64,000 nucleotides of DNA, taken from positions 44,495-108,494 of the forward strand of contig CBDBLZ010000008.1 in the NCBI GenBank assembly GCA_965207385.1, written 5' to 3'. Of the stretch, positions 44,039 to 54,463 are shown in pieces. A program made the translations under genes and the position numbers. This stretch comes from CAZXEU01 sp965207385 (GTDB lineage Bacteria > Bacteroidota > Rhodothermia > Rhodothermales > Bin80). Each line of letters begins with the position of its first letter. Position 1 is the first letter of the stretch. The notes under the pieces were generated by a model, which worked only from the letters and a program-made list of their open reading frames with translations, was not told the origin of the DNA and searched no databases.

Positions 44039-44756
44039 GCGGAAAAGGACGGGCAGCGAATCGCTCCCGCCAAGACCTGTGCGCTCGGCGCGAACCCTCG
44101 CGTTTGCACGACAGATGCCGGGATGGTGGGAGTTCGGTTCTTCCCGGACAGAATAGCGTGAGTATCGGCGGCCTGCCGGTAGTGCCCGTGGCACTGCATG
44201 TGGGTCGCCGGACTTGCATTATAGGCCTCGGGGCAAGCAATCCAAAGGCCGCCGGCAGGATCCTCGCGGAGTAGCAGGTCTCTACTCTGCGAAACAAGCG
44301 GACCGCTTACTCTACATCAAAAGGCGGGACTGGCGCTCGCCAGAGCGAAAGGCACGGTCGGTGACGCAAGTCGCACCTGGTGATTCGCGCTTGCCCGTCA
44401 AGCAATCGGTATCGCATAGCGGAGCCGTTTCCGATCTGCGATTGGCCTCTCCCCCTTCGGATACCGGTCAGAGCCCGGATGCCGCCCCGATTCACTCCAA
44501 TTGCGGACGGAGGCCGCCCGCTCCGCTTGGCGGCAACCCAGTTCTTGCCCGTTAGACACTCCCGGCACGCGTCTCCGGCATCAACTGCCGCAACGCGCCG
44601 TCCATTTGCGAATTCGCGCCGTCGGCTCTTTCACGAGGAGCCTGCCGCCAAATCAATTCCCGTCTACCGGTAGCGCGGCATTGCCACGCGCATCCGTCGT
44701 CCGAACGCATTGGCGGGACGACACATCCGGATGTGCCATTGCCGTCTGCAGCGTCG
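44039..44756. other. 718-base region without a recognisable gene
   Basis: It lies between two convergent genes, so no promoter is needed. Open frames are short and overlap on both strands without family signals. I see no tRNA, terminator with T tract, or repeat. It may hold decayed sequence. Confidence 0.35.
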
Positions 44757-46055
44757 CTACAACCAGGCAAATTTTACGGCAAAGACCAGCGCCACAATCG
44801 CCAGTACCGGGGAGCATTCGCGCCACCTGCCTGCCAGCACCTTGACAACGCAATAGGCCAGGAACCCGAGGCCTATGCCGTCGGCTATCGAAAATGTCAA
44901 TGGAATGGCAATGGCCGTGACGATGGCGGGCGCCGATTCGGTCAGGTCGTTCCAGGATATATCCACAATCGGCCTGAGCATGAGGCAGGCCACATACAAT
45001 ATGGCCGGAGCTGTGGCGTAATAGGGAACGGTCTCGGCAAGCGGCCCGAAGAACAGGCAGGCAAGAAACAGGACGGCAACCACAACGGCGGTCAGGCCCG
45101 TGCGGCCGCCGGCATTGGCCCCGACGGCACTCTCTATATAGCTGGTCACGGGAGATGTGCCCAGCAGCGCACCACCCGCGGTCCCCGCGGAGTCGGCAAC
45201 AAGGGCTCGCTGAATGCCCGAAAGCTTGCCGCTGTCATCCAGCATCCGTGCCTGGTGCGCTACGCCGATAAGGGTACCGGTCGTGTCAAACAAGTCAACG
45301 ATGAGGAAGGCGAGAATCACGGCAATCATGCCGACCTGCAACGCACCGCCTAGATCCAGCGCGAACAGGGTGGGCGTTGGATCCGGTGGCAGCGACACGA
45401 ACCCCTGCCACTCCGAAACACCGAACGCGAGGCCCAGCACCGTCACTGCCAGAATTCCCAGCACCGCCGCACCCGGCACGCGCCTTGCTCCAAGCGCGAC
45501 AATCCCGCAGAATCCGAGCAGCGCCAGCACGGGAGCCGGCGCCGTCAGGTCGCCGCTGGTTACGATGGTTGCCTCACTGGCCTGAATGACTTCGGCGTTC
45601 CTGAGCGCAATTACTGCAAGAAAAAGCCCGATCCCCGCGGAGATGGCAAGCTTGATGCTGTGGGGAATGGCATCAATGATCCACCTCCGGACTGGCACCA
45701 GACTGATAATGACAAAGAGCACGCCCGATACAAATACTGCCCCGAGCGCTACCTGCCATGTGTACCCGAGTGAAAGCACGACAGTATAGCTGAAGAATGC
45801 GTTCAGCCCCATCCCGGGCGCTACGGCGATGGGATAGTTGGCATATAGCCCCATGATCAGCGTGCTGGCTGCAGCGGCTACGCATGTGGCCACGAACACA
45901 GCGCCGAACGGCATTCCGGCATCCGCTAGAATCTGCGGGTTGACGAATGCGATGTACACCATGGTAAGAAAGGTGGACACGCCGGCGACCAGTTCCGTGC
46001 GGACGTCGGTGCCCCGCTCGGACAAGCCGAAGTAACGATCCAGAGCCGCATTCAT
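44757..46055 (-). CDS. NCS2/AzgA-type guanine-hypoxanthine permease
   Basis: 432 aa from the ATG at 46055 (MNAALDRYFGLSERGTDVRTE); earlier in-phase codons to 46178 look non-coding. 'VAGVSTFLTMVYIAFVNPQIL' and 'MGLNAFFSYTVVLSLGYTWQ' are typical of the AzgA branch. 'LFDTTGTLIGVAHQARMLD' and 'ALLGTSPVTSYIESAVGANAGGRTGLTAV' (in blocks) hold the substrate-binding residues of this branch. About 12-14 membrane helices import purines with protons. It stands alone. Confidence 0.9.
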   Translation of the reverse strand: MNAALDRYFGLSERGTDVRTELVAGVSTFLTMVYIAFVNPQILADAGMPFGAVFVATCVAAAASTLIMGLYANYPIAVAPGMGLNAFFSYTVVLSLGYTWQVALGAVFVSGVLFVIISLVPVRRWIIDAIPHSIKLAISAGIGLFLAVIALRNAEVIQASEATIVTSGDLTAPAPVLALLGFCGIVALGARRVPGAAVLGILAVTVLGLAFGVSEWQGFVSLPPDPTPTLFALDLGGALQVGMIAVILAFLIVDLFDTTGTLIGVAHQARMLDDSGKLSGIQRALVADSAGTAGGALLGTSPVTSYIESAVGANAGGRTGLTAVVVAVLFLACLFFGPLAETVPYYATAPAILYVACLMLRPIVDISWNDLTESAPAIVTAIAIPLTFSIADGIGLGFLAYCVVKVLAGRWRECSPVLAIVALVFAVKFAWL

Positions 46056-46778
46056 TGTTGTATTGCCTCTTGCTGTCTGACGGGCTGATTTGTTCTGCGC
46101 ACGCGCGAGCCATGGCAAGTGTGCCGGTGCCTTGCGCAACTCTAATTCCACACTACACCTGCCTACTGCACTCCGCATTCGGCGCTCGAGAAGAATCTAA
46201 GGCCTGCGCCGCAGCCGGAAGCCACATATTGTCCACAGCCCCAGCACGGGATTCCAGGTCGGAAGCTGCCGGATTCAAAGGCAATAGGCAACGAGGATGG
46301 CTACCGGCCGCACCTAACGATTCCGCATTTTCGCAGCTCCAGCGTCAAGAGTCCCACAGTTTGCTGTCCTTCTCCATTCATGTGGCCACCTGTACGAGCC
46401 GCGACCGGGAACCGCCTGCGCGCGGTGGATTCCGAAACTCTCCGGCCGCCATCCTGGCGGCCCGGCGAGCATCAATCCGTTGGCCGCCAGGGGAGTCGGG
46501 CCGGCACCCACCTCGACGCGCAAATGAGCATTCGCAGATTGGCCATGGCCTGCAGGCACAGAAAACTGGCCGCAGCGAATGCGAAGGCCACCAGACCTAT
46601 TTGTGCCTGAGGCGCTCCGACCGGGTGTTCCCCGGATCGTCACAATCATCCCCGAAACGACCTGTATCGGACGGAGTCCGTACACGTCCCCGCTGCATTG
46701 CATTCAACAAAGGGCTTCGGTGTAGTAAAGCGGCAACAGCCCTGCATTCCTGCCAGCAAATGCCAATCCCATCCCGCT
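46056..46778. other. Non-coding region between permease and secreted propeller genes
   Basis: This divergent region of about 720 bases should contain two promoters. No gene, RNA or repeat is convincing. Open frames here have no family signals. Confidence 0.35.
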
Positions 46779-47831
46779 ATGCCGTCCAATTGTGCTAGGC
46801 CTCCACAGGCGAGCTTCAGGGTGCTCCTGATCGCTACGTCTGCCCTCATCACCTGCATGGCGCACGGTGTGCTTGCACAGCCGGTCAAGCCCGTAGACTG
46901 GAAACACTTCAAGCTGGCTGGAACGGTGAGGTTCGACGTGCCCAGTACACTTATTCTGGCGCAAATAGACTGGATTGACAGGGACGCTTCCGGCCGATGG
47001 CTAATAACGGATCAGGTGGGTGACCAGGTCATGCTCTTCGACGCCGGCGGCGGGCTAATAGCCTCTCTGAATCCAACGCCCTGCCATCCGGGCCTTGAAT
47101 TCCGCCCGATGGAAGCCCGGTTCGGGGCCGAAGATTTCATCTTTGTCCTGAATTCAGGGAATCAGTGGGGATACCGTTTTACGGCGGAAGGGGAATGCCT
47201 GGGCAGCGTGGATCGCGAATTCTCGAGCCCGGGGTCATTCGACATCGATCCAACAGGGAAACTATACGGTGACTATGACTGGCCGGAGAGGACAATCAGG
47301 GAAATGGATCGCGCGGGCGCAACCGTAAAGGAGTTGCCTCTGCCCAAATCCAGGTTTCCCAATGCGAGTCGGCGATTTGGCCAGGGCGGTCTCGTTGCCG
47401 ATGGCGAGCACATATTCTACGCGCCTCCGGTGGAGCCGGAGATCCTGAAGTTCGCCCCCGACGGTACGCTGATTCAGAGGATTTCCAGGCACAGTTCGTG
47501 GTTCCGCTCTCCTAACAAGGACCTGCCGCCGGACGCCGCATCGGTGTTCGCGGCCATGAAGGATTTCGTGGCCTCCATGCCCCTAGGGCCATGGGGACTC
47601 TTCGAGCTGACGGACGAGCATCTCATGATCCAGTATAGCAACCGGGAGCGGGGAACAGGCTATCAGGTCTTTACCAAGGACGGCGAGCTCATCGCCGAAG
47701 AGCTTGGGCTCCGACACGTGTTCATGTTTGGAAACAACGGCAGGATCTATCGTGCGATAAGCCTGGGCGCGGACAGCGAGGAGGAGCTCTTCGTGCCGTA
47801 TCTCGAGGCCTACGAGTTTGTCACGCCGTAG
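46779..47831 (+). CDS. Secreted six-bladed beta-propeller (NHL/6-bladed type) protein
   Basis: 350 aa from the ATG at 46779 (MPSNCARPPQASFRV); an in-phase start at 46698 is possible. A signal peptide (VLLIATSALITCMAHGVLAQ) gives export. Blades are seen as 'IDWIDRDASGRWLITDQVGDQVMLFDAGG', 'FVLNSGNQWGYRFTAEGECLG', 'DPTGKLYGDYDWPERTIREMDRAG' and 'FYAPPVEPEILKFAPDGTLIQRI' (in parts). It resembles the 6-bladed propellers of Bacteroidota and Rhodothermota with unknown ligands. It stands alone in a sparse region. Confidence 0.7.
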   Translation: MPSNCARPPQASFRVLLIATSALITCMAHGVLAQPVKPVDWKHFKLAGTVRFDVPSTLILAQIDWIDRDASGRWLITDQVGDQVMLFDAGGGLIASLNPTPCHPGLEFRPMEARFGAEDFIFVLNSGNQWGYRFTAEGECLGSVDREFSSPGSFDIDPTGKLYGDYDWPERTIREMDRAGATVKELPLPKSRFPNASRRFGQGGLVADGEHIFYAPPVEPEILKFAPDGTLIQRISRHSSWFRSPNKDLPPDAASVFAAMKDFVASMPLGPWGLFELTDEHLMIQYSNRERGTGYQVFTKDGELIAEELGLRHVFMFGNNGRIYRAISLGADSEEELFVPYLEAYEFVTP

Positions 47832-48395
47832 CGCGGTACGCTTATCCATCCGCCGATACGTCCATCCGCTGCAAGACCTCCGCAAGTCGTTGTGGTAACG
47901 GACATCTGGGGCAAGCCAGTTTATGGTCCGGCCGACAGGTATCTGGCCTAGGATTTTCGCTCTTCAGTACTCTACAAGATGGCCACTGGATGCGCCCGGG
48001 AGGACGGCTCTGCTTGTCGTTGTCAGCGATCAAGTGCAAGCCGGAAACAACTGCTCGGCACGTGAGAGGCTGCGCACAAGTCCAGCAAAGTGGGTAATTC
48101 CGATCAATTTCTCGAGCAAGCCAGCCTCGTAATCACTGCTCAATGAGCCCCTTTCCTAAAATCGACCGTGTTCACTGCAGGCTACTGGCAGCCGTCAATC
48201 AATCTTGGCCCTTCTTAGCCAACCGGAGGACCAATATAAGTCTGGCATACAAACTGAACTGCGGAAGAGTCGTATGGCTGGTCAGTTAATGGCGTCCCCA
48301 CTACTCGGCGACACCGCATAGGCCCCGTCAATTCCTCTCAACTCAATGCAGGCCAGTGGCCGGAACCGGTCTCCAGCCACCTCGTCGAACATACT
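47832..48395. other. Non-coding region, lower in GC
   Basis: About 560 bases between two plus-strand genes. No gene or RNA is recognised. GC falls from here on relative to flanking core genes, suggesting the left part of an acquired segment. Confidence 0.35.
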
Positions 48396-48692
48396 ATGTC
48401 TGACAATCCTCCCGACCGTTTACCAGCGCCCGGGAGTCCCGCCCCACTGGTGCGTGATCAAGGTGATGATCGTGCCGAGTTCTATGAAATCTTAACGCGT
48501 GCAGGCTTTCAAGGTCGTGATGCGCACGTATTTACTAAACTCGTCGAAGAAATGGCATCAGCCAATCTGATCCATCGGTTTGAGAGCAAACTTGAAGCCC
48601 AAAACGCCACTATCAACACGTTGAAGTGGATGGTAGGTCTCGGATTCACAGCGTTGGGCATTCTCTTGGCCATTCTCACGATCGTAGCGTAA
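48396..48692 (+). CDS. Small coiled-coil, single-pass membrane protein (DUF1640-like)
   Basis: 98 aa. A Pro-rich N-terminus is followed by a helix that ends in 'RFESKLEAQNATINTLKWMVGLGFTALGILLAILTIVA' (in blocks): a short coiled coil and one C-terminal membrane helix. This is the arrangement of DUF1640/CCDC90-type proteins often found next to restriction or toxin genes in accessory DNA. It lies 360 bases from the AbiV-like gene, on the opposite strand (the two genes converge). Confidence 0.6.
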   Translation: MSDNPPDRLPAPGSPAPLVRDQGDDRAEFYEILTRAGFQGRDAHVFTKLVEEMASANLIHRFESKLEAQNATINTLKWMVGLGFTALGILLAILTIVA

Positions 48693-49050
48693 CGGCAGCA
48701 GTTCGGTAATCCATTCGTTCACGGTTTGAATTTCCTGCAGGGATCTGCAGCAATACGATCTCTGCGAGCCCGCAGTCTTTTGCATCCCGCGAGGTGGTCG
48801 CCAGAGCACCAATGTTGCTTCTCCGATTGTTGTGTCTCTGATTGTATCGGCGAGTCAACACAGTCGGCGAAGTAGGGCGTGCTGGGACGCCTGAACCACG
48901 GCTAGATGGGACAAAGCCGGAGCAACATTTGCGCAAACTAAATCATGTTTCCAGCGCAGCAAGCCGCCTGCTCGTGCCATCCCGCGCCGCCAATTCGGTT
49001 GAGAGCATTCTATTCTCTCCGACCCAACCTGAGTCGGCCTGGCTTGAGGA
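48693..49050. other. Non-coding region between convergent genes
   Basis: About 360 bases separate the DUF1640-like gene from the end of the AbiV-like gene. No gene or clear terminator is seen. Confidence 0.35.
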
Positions 49051-50424
49051 TCAGCTACCATGCTCTGATTTTTCACCCGCTCCTATGGTAAGACTCTTCG
49101 GCACCGCCGGCGGCTGTTCCCACCTGTCCAATCCTCTCACCCAGTATCTGCGATAGCTACACACCCAGTCGATGCGTGACCCGAAACGGTCAACACTAGA
49201 GTGAATGTCTTGGGCCTGCTCGCGACACTCTACCCAACCCATTTCGCGTCGGGCACCAAACAATCCCAGAGCAGTCAGATCAATGATTTCGTCGTAACTC
49301 AGGTCAAGCACTCTTCGTTTAAGCTGGTCATCGTCCTCCGGAGTAGATCCGCCCTGTAGAGCTTTTTCTTCTGCCTTTTCCTCGCACCGCCGTTGCGCTT
49401 CGACTTGTCGAACAGGCTTACTCGTACTGTCATCGTGGCCTTGAAACAGGCCCGCCAATTTGCTGCGAGTTATCACAGGTTGCGGATTCCTTTCTGCATT
49501 CCGTTTAGTGAACCATTTGATTTGTTCCGCTCGATGGCGGCGAAGATCATCTACGCTTAGCTCCTTACTTGGCGTCAAGTCGAGTGGCCACATCGGGAAG
49601 GCCCAATAATCGAAGATCATCCTTGCATCTTCTTGATCAAGACTTTGGTCGGGCCGATTCGCGGCTGCGAGTGCCAATGTCTGCTGTTTGAGCTCAAAGA
49701 GCTCATGCGACCCTGTTCTTGAATTTGGTTCAAAGCTGCGCCACAATTCAGCCACTACTCCCAACCCTTCCGTCGACGTGATCCCGGCCCGCTCTAATGC
49801 CCGGCCCACTAATAGCGGTGTAGGTGCTCTTACGCCAAATCCTTTATCGAAGCTCATGTCCAGCGGAGAAATCCAGTAGTAATTGCCGTTCTTAACCGTT
49901 ATATCCTGAATATAGTCTGCATACATCCTACCCTCGCGTAGGCCATGATCAGTAACAATCCAATCTACGTCGTTGGGACCAGCTAAGTAGAATTGCCGGC
50001 GCATGAGATTCACCGCGTCCGCAAACTCCGCAAAACTGCCCATCCGCCAGTCACACGACATTGCGTAGATCTCTTTTGCCAGGTGATTTGCGAAGGCTCT
50101 AGCCGTTCTGAGTTTCCCGTCCTGGTTGCCGCTCGGGCACCGGACCAGATCAATCAGAATCACAACCTTTGCTGATTCCTCCGTCGCGAGGGAATCTAAT
50201 ATGGCGGCGCTGCGGTGCTCTCCGTTCTCATCGAGTCGGACTGCGGTCGCCGCGAGGCTCTCGGCATTGTCAAGGACGCACTGGATTCCCTTGGCAACTT
50301 CTTCAAGCAGGCTGTCGTCTGGAATCCGACAGAGGTCCTTAATTGCCTTTCTCATCTCTGTTTCGCGGGTATCTGGTTCTTGGTCATTGCGCCTAGAATT
50401 AGCGGAATCCGACCGCGACTCCAT
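49051..50424 (-). CDS. AbiV-like abortive infection protein (phage defence candidate)
   Basis: 457 aa. The N-terminal third matches the AbiV pattern: 'ESLAATAVRLDENGEHRSAAILDSLATEESAKVVILID' (in blocks), with the A(I)xLxxxA..EExxK signature near residues 65-85 that defines the family. The middle includes 'WRMGSFAEFADAVNLMRRQFYLAGPNDVDWIV'. The C-terminus, with a Glu/Lys/Ala-rich linker (about 345-365), is not typical and makes this longer than classic AbiV (about 200 aa). AbiV blocks phage late protein production in Lactococcus; here the role is inferred from homology of the N-terminus. The GC of this gene is lower than its neighbours'. Confidence 0.65.
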   Translation of the reverse strand: MESRSDSANSRRNDQEPDTRETEMRKAIKDLCRIPDDSLLEEVAKGIQCVLDNAESLAATAVRLDENGEHRSAAILDSLATEESAKVVILIDLVRCPSGNQDGKLRTARAFANHLAKEIYAMSCDWRMGSFAEFADAVNLMRRQFYLAGPNDVDWIVTDHGLREGRMYADYIQDITVKNGNYYWISPLDMSFDKGFGVRAPTPLLVGRALERAGITSTEGLGVVAELWRSFEPNSRTGSHELFELKQQTLALAAANRPDQSLDQEDARMIFDYWAFPMWPLDLTPSKELSVDDLRRHRAEQIKWFTKRNAERNPQPVITRSKLAGLFQGHDDSTSKPVRQVEAQRRCEEKAEEKALQGGSTPEDDDQLKRRVLDLSYDEIIDLTALGLFGARREMGWVECREQAQDIHSSVDRFGSRIDWVCSYRRYWVRGLDRWEQPPAVPKSLTIGAGEKSEHGS

Positions 50425-50801
50425 TTCCTTGCTTCACCTTGCAGTCACGATGTACTCTTGGCGACCCAATGCGCCACGATGAGGTGCTTCTTCTGAATAG
50501 ATCTAAGCGCATCGCGGACGCGCCTACATCGACCGAAGCGTTACGGCAAAGGCTCCACACAGACACAAGAACCACAATCCAGTCGGCTCCTAAACACTCA
50601 AGCAGTCGTGATTTGGTTGCGTAGCTCGCAACCCCCAAAAGAGCTTGCGCCTTCGCTCCATTACTTGGCCGGCACTCCTCTATGCACCATGTTCGCGGGA
50701 GACCAGATTAGCCCCCGATCCGGATTCTTGACGCAATCGAGCCGCAAACTTGGCCTTGCAGGCCGCAGATTCTGTAGTGGACGAGCCAAAGCCTACAGCG
50801 G
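50425..50801. other. Non-coding region upstream of the AbiV-like gene
   Basis: About 380 bases, lower in GC. It should contain the AbiV-like gene's promoter. I see no RNA gene, although many short defence loci carry their antitoxin or partner here; the open frames on both strands show no family signal. Confidence 0.35.
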
Positions 50802-51272
50802 TCATTCGTAAATCATCTGCGGCACCTTGCCTACCAGGCGTACATACACGGCGAGCGATCCTCGGTGGTGCGCCGTGTGATCGATTATGGGCCCCACGAT
50901 AGCGCTGCGGGACGAGTCCGGCATGATACGCTTGTCCGGGATCGGAGCCGCAAGGTTCTCATCTGAGGCCGCGCTGAAGGTATCTATGGCCTTCTCAAAG
51001 GCACGATCAAGCCAGGCGACAGCCTCCTCAAGCGTATCTACGGCCCGTGCCGCGGCGATCAGGCTCTCGAAATCCATATTCCACCCCTGGCCGAAAGCGC
51101 CTTCCACGAACCATTCGATCGAATCCGCGGCATGCGCAATGTGACCGGCCACTGTGTAGAGTTCGGGCTGGGGGGCGAAACAGGCGTCCTTCTCTTCGAA
51201 GGACGAAATCGTTCTCATGAAATACTTGCGGGACGACTTAAGTTGCGCGACGATATCAGAGGATTGTGACAT
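50802..51272 (-). CDS. DinB family protein
   Basis: 156 aa. A four-helix DinB fold is indicated by 'TVAGHIAHAADSIEWFVEGAF' and 'VGPIIDHTAHHRGSLAVYVRLVGKVPQMIYE' (in blocks). The His residues in 'GHIAHA' and 'DHTAHHRG' fit the metal-binding triad. The family includes bacillithiol transferases and stress-induced proteins; the substrate is unknown. The C-terminal 'GKVPQMIYE' is a very common DinB ending. Confidence 0.85.
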   Translation of the reverse strand: MSQSSDIVAQLKSSRKYFMRTISSFEEKDACFAPQPELYTVAGHIAHAADSIEWFVEGAFGQGWNMDFESLIAAARAVDTLEEAVAWLDRAFEKAIDTFSAASDENLAAPIPDKRIMPDSSRSAIVGPIIDHTAHHRGSLAVYVRLVGKVPQMIYE

Positions 51273-51568
51273 GGACCCGTTCGTTGAGCGATGCGTGGAT
51301 TCCCGGTGAAAGGCAGACTCGCCAGGCTCATGTCCTGGGCTCCGTGCCGCTACGTTGCAGCCTGTCTTGCCGGATGACGTGACGCGAAGATAGGTTGCCG
51401 GGATGTCGTGCTACAAGAATTTTCTCGGGAATTGATCCGTGGCCCGTCTGCAGAGCGTCACATCCGGCCTAACGCGTCCGCGGTCCGTAAGCCAATTCGG
51501 TGCCTTGCCCGTACATTGCATCGCCAAGAGTTCAGCAGATTGGCTCGACCCACAAGACCCGTTGCCAC

Positions 51569-54406
51569 ATGCCTGCCCTTCGACCTGCCCCAAGAACCAC
51601 CCCAATCCTGGCTCTGCTCCCGCTACTGGTCGCATTGACTCCAGGCGACACGAGCGCCCAACTGGCCCCTGACCAACCCATTCCCGTAGACAGCGCGGTG
51701 ACGATCGGTCAGCTCGACAACGGCATCACGTACTACCTGCGGGAGAACCACGAGCCGGAAGCGCGCCTGGAGCTTCGACTCGCCGTCAACGCGGGCAGCA
51801 TTCTGGAGGACGAAGACCAGCGTGGACTGGCTCATTTTGTGGAGCACATGCTCTTTAACGGTACGCGGCGCTTCCCCAAGCAAACGCTCATGGCATTCCT
51901 GCAGCGACTGGGCATGCAGATTGGCCCGGATATCAACGCTTATACGTCCTTCGACGAGACTGTCTACCAGCTGCAGGTGCCCACCGACAGCATGGAGGTA
52001 GTCCGTAGCGCGTTCGAGGTCCTGGAGGATTGGGCGGCCCATGCAACGCTGAGCAACGAGGAAATCGACAACGAGCGCGGCGTGGTGCTGGAGGAATGGC
52101 GTAGCGGTCGCGGGGCATTCGGACGCATGCTGGACGAATCGCTTCCGGTCATTCTCGGCGAGTCCCGCTACGCGGAGCGGCTTCCCATTGGCGACACGCT
52201 CGTTATCAAGAACAGCTCGTACGAATCCGTGCGCCGCTTTTACGAGACCTGGTACAGGCCGGACCTGATGGCCGTGGCCGTGGTCGGAGCGCTGGACGTG
52301 GACATGATGAAGTCGCTGGTAGAAGAACACTTTTCCTCCATTGCGCCAGCCGCAGACCCGGTCCCGCGCCGGGCATTCGGCGTACCGCACCTGGAGGAGA
52401 CGCGGTACAAGGTCGTGACAGACCCGGAATACTCATTCTTTCCGACTGTTTACGTGGGCTACAGGCAGCCGGAGGCAGCCATGAAGACCGTCGCCGATTA
52501 TCGCAATTCCCTCGTTGGAACAATGGCAAGGGGAATGCTATCGCGGCGGTTCGGCGAGATTTCCGAAGACGGAACGCGTGCTCCATTCTTGAACGCCGGC
52601 GCAGGTCTTGGCGAGATTGTCCGGGACGTGCCGCAGTTCAGTCTTCAAGCGCTTGTTGCCGAAGACAGTTTGGTCGCCGCGCTCCGCACGCTGATAATCG
52701 AGGCAGAGCGAGTCAAGCAGCACAGCTTCACACCGGGCGAATTCTCCCGCTACAAGGAGTCATTCATGCGCTCGCGCGAACAAGCCTACAACGAGCGCAA
52801 CAACACCCCTTCAGCGCGGCTTGTGTCGTCCTACGTCTCCCACTACCTGGAAGGCAGTCCCATTCCGGGTGCGGTGAACGCCTATCGACTCGCGCAGGAG
52901 CTGGTGCCAACCATATCGCTGGACGAAGTCAGTGCGTACCTGCCAGAAGCGCTCAGCAGTCGGGACCGGGTGGTGACGGCAGACCTGCCGGAAAAGCCGT
53001 CGCTCGAATGGATTACCGAAGAGGTCCTGGCGGCTACATTCGAGCAGTACGACGGCACTCAGGTAGAGCCGTATGTTGACGTGGCCGTGGATGCGCCCCT
53101 ATTCGACAAGACGCTGGACCCGACGGCCGTCGTAAGTGAACGCACCATCGATGAGCTCGGAGTCACGGAGATCACGCTGGCCAATGGTATCCGGGTCGTC
53201 ATGAAGCCAACGGATTTTCGTGCGGACGAAGTTCGATTCACCTCCTTTAGCGAAGGAGGAACCTCACTATACAGCGACGAGGAATACAACAGCGCGCGGT
53301 ATGCTGCCTCTACTGTAAGCGGCAGCGGCGTCGGTGCCTTTGACCAGGTAGCACTGCGCAAGAAGCTATCCGGCAAGCGTGCATCCGTATCGGCATCCAT
53401 CAGCGGGCTGTTCGAGGGATTCAATGGCCAGGCATCGCCGGAAGACCTGGAAATTCTATTCCAGCTGATACACCTGCGCGCCACGCAGCCGCGCCTGGAC
53501 TCATCCGCATTCCTGTCTTACATCAACATCAACCGCACATTTCGGGCTAACCGGGAGAACTCCCCCGACGCGGCCTTCAGCGACACGCTTCTCACTTCGC
53601 TCTACATGAATCATCCGCGCTCCAGACCTGTCACCGTGGCGGATCTCGATGGCGTGGACATGGGGCGCGCCCTGGAGATATACCGGGAGCGCTTCGCCGA
53701 CATGGACGACTTTGTATTCGTCTTCGTGGGCGCCTTCGACGTCGACACGCTGACTGCGCTCTCTCAGACGTATCTCGGTACGCTGCCCGCAACGGATCGG
53801 GAAGAAGCGTGGCGTGACGTGAACAGACGTACTCCGGATACCAAGGTGATCAAGACCGTATACAAGGGACAGGAGCCGCAAAGCCGCGTGAGCATCACGT
53901 TCAACGGTCCGTATGCGGATTCCAGACAAGCGCGCCATCACATGGAGTCCCTCGAGATGCTTCTGGACATTGTTCTGTTTGAGGAACTGCGCGAGGAGCG
54001 AGGCGGCGTCTACGGTGCGGGGGTCAGCGCATCGCCCGTCAGTCGCCCATGGGAAAGTTACAGGTTCTCGATCAGCTTCGGCTGCGATCCGGAGCGCGCG
54101 GAAGAGCTGACTAGCGCCGTCTTCGAGACGATCGACGAAATCAAGCGCAATGGAGTATCCGAGGACTACGTATCGCGAGTCCGGGAGCAGCAGCGGCAAG
54201 CGCGCACAATTAGCCTGGAGCAAAACGGCTTCTGGGTAAGCGCGCTGCGCAGTGCATACTACAGCGACAGCATTTCCGAGCCGCTGGACATCCTTCGCTT
54301 CGACGAACTCGTGGACAGCCTGGCGGTGGAAGATCTGCAGCAGGCCGCCCGCACGTGGCTCACTGACCGCTACGTTCAGGTAACGCTCTTTCCCGAGCAG
54401 CCCTGA
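51569..54406 (+). CDS. M16 family zinc peptidase (pitrilysin/PqqL-like, two-domain)
   Basis: 945 aa from the ATG at 51569 (MPALRPAPRTTPILALLPLL), which gives a signal peptide ending DTSAQ; an upstream start at 51500 would add a non-signal stretch. The inverted zinc motif HFVEH is at residues 89-93, with Glu169 in 'NERGVVLEEW' as third ligand. Two further M16 inactive-type domains follow, e.g. 'FSEGGTSLYSDEEYNSARYAAS' and 'LFEELREERGGVYGAGVSASP' near the end. Length matches periplasmic PqqL-type peptidases (about 930). It would degrade or process peptides in the periplasm. Confidence 0.9.
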   Translation: MPALRPAPRTTPILALLPLLVALTPGDTSAQLAPDQPIPVDSAVTIGQLDNGITYYLRENHEPEARLELRLAVNAGSILEDEDQRGLAHFVEHMLFNGTRRFPKQTLMAFLQRLGMQIGPDINAYTSFDETVYQLQVPTDSMEVVRSAFEVLEDWAAHATLSNEEIDNERGVVLEEWRSGRGAFGRMLDESLPVILGESRYAERLPIGDTLVIKNSSYESVRRFYETWYRPDLMAVAVVGALDVDMMKSLVEEHFSSIAPAADPVPRRAFGVPHLEETRYKVVTDPEYSFFPTVYVGYRQPEAAMKTVADYRNSLVGTMARGMLSRRFGEISEDGTRAPFLNAGAGLGEIVRDVPQFSLQALVAEDSLVAALRTLIIEAERVKQHSFTPGEFSRYKESFMRSREQAYNERNNTPSARLVSSYVSHYLEGSPIPGAVNAYRLAQELVPTISLDEVSAYLPEALSSRDRVVTADLPEKPSLEWITEEVLAATFEQYDGTQVEPYVDVAVDAPLFDKTLDPTAVVSERTIDELGVTEITLANGIRVVMKPTDFRADEVRFTSFSEGGTSLYSDEEYNSARYAASTVSGSGVGAFDQVALRKKLSGKRASVSASISGLFEGFNGQASPEDLEILFQLIHLRATQPRLDSSAFLSYININRTFRANRENSPDAAFSDTLLTSLYMNHPRSRPVTVADLDGVDMGRALEIYRERFADMDDFVFVFVGAFDVDTLTALSQTYLGTLPATDREEAWRDVNRRTPDTKVIKTVYKGQEPQSRVSITFNGPYADSRQARHHMESLEMLLDIVLFEELREERGGVYGAGVSASPVSRPWESYRFSISFGCDPERAEELTSAVFETIDEIKRNGVSEDYVSRVREQQRQARTISLEQNGFWVSALRSAYYSDSISEPLDILRFDELVDSLAVEDLQQAARTWLTDRYVQVTLFPEQP

Positions 54407-54463
54407 CGGTTTGCCGGTGCCGCCAGGCCCGTGCGAACATCTTGGCAAGCCTTATGAAATAGC

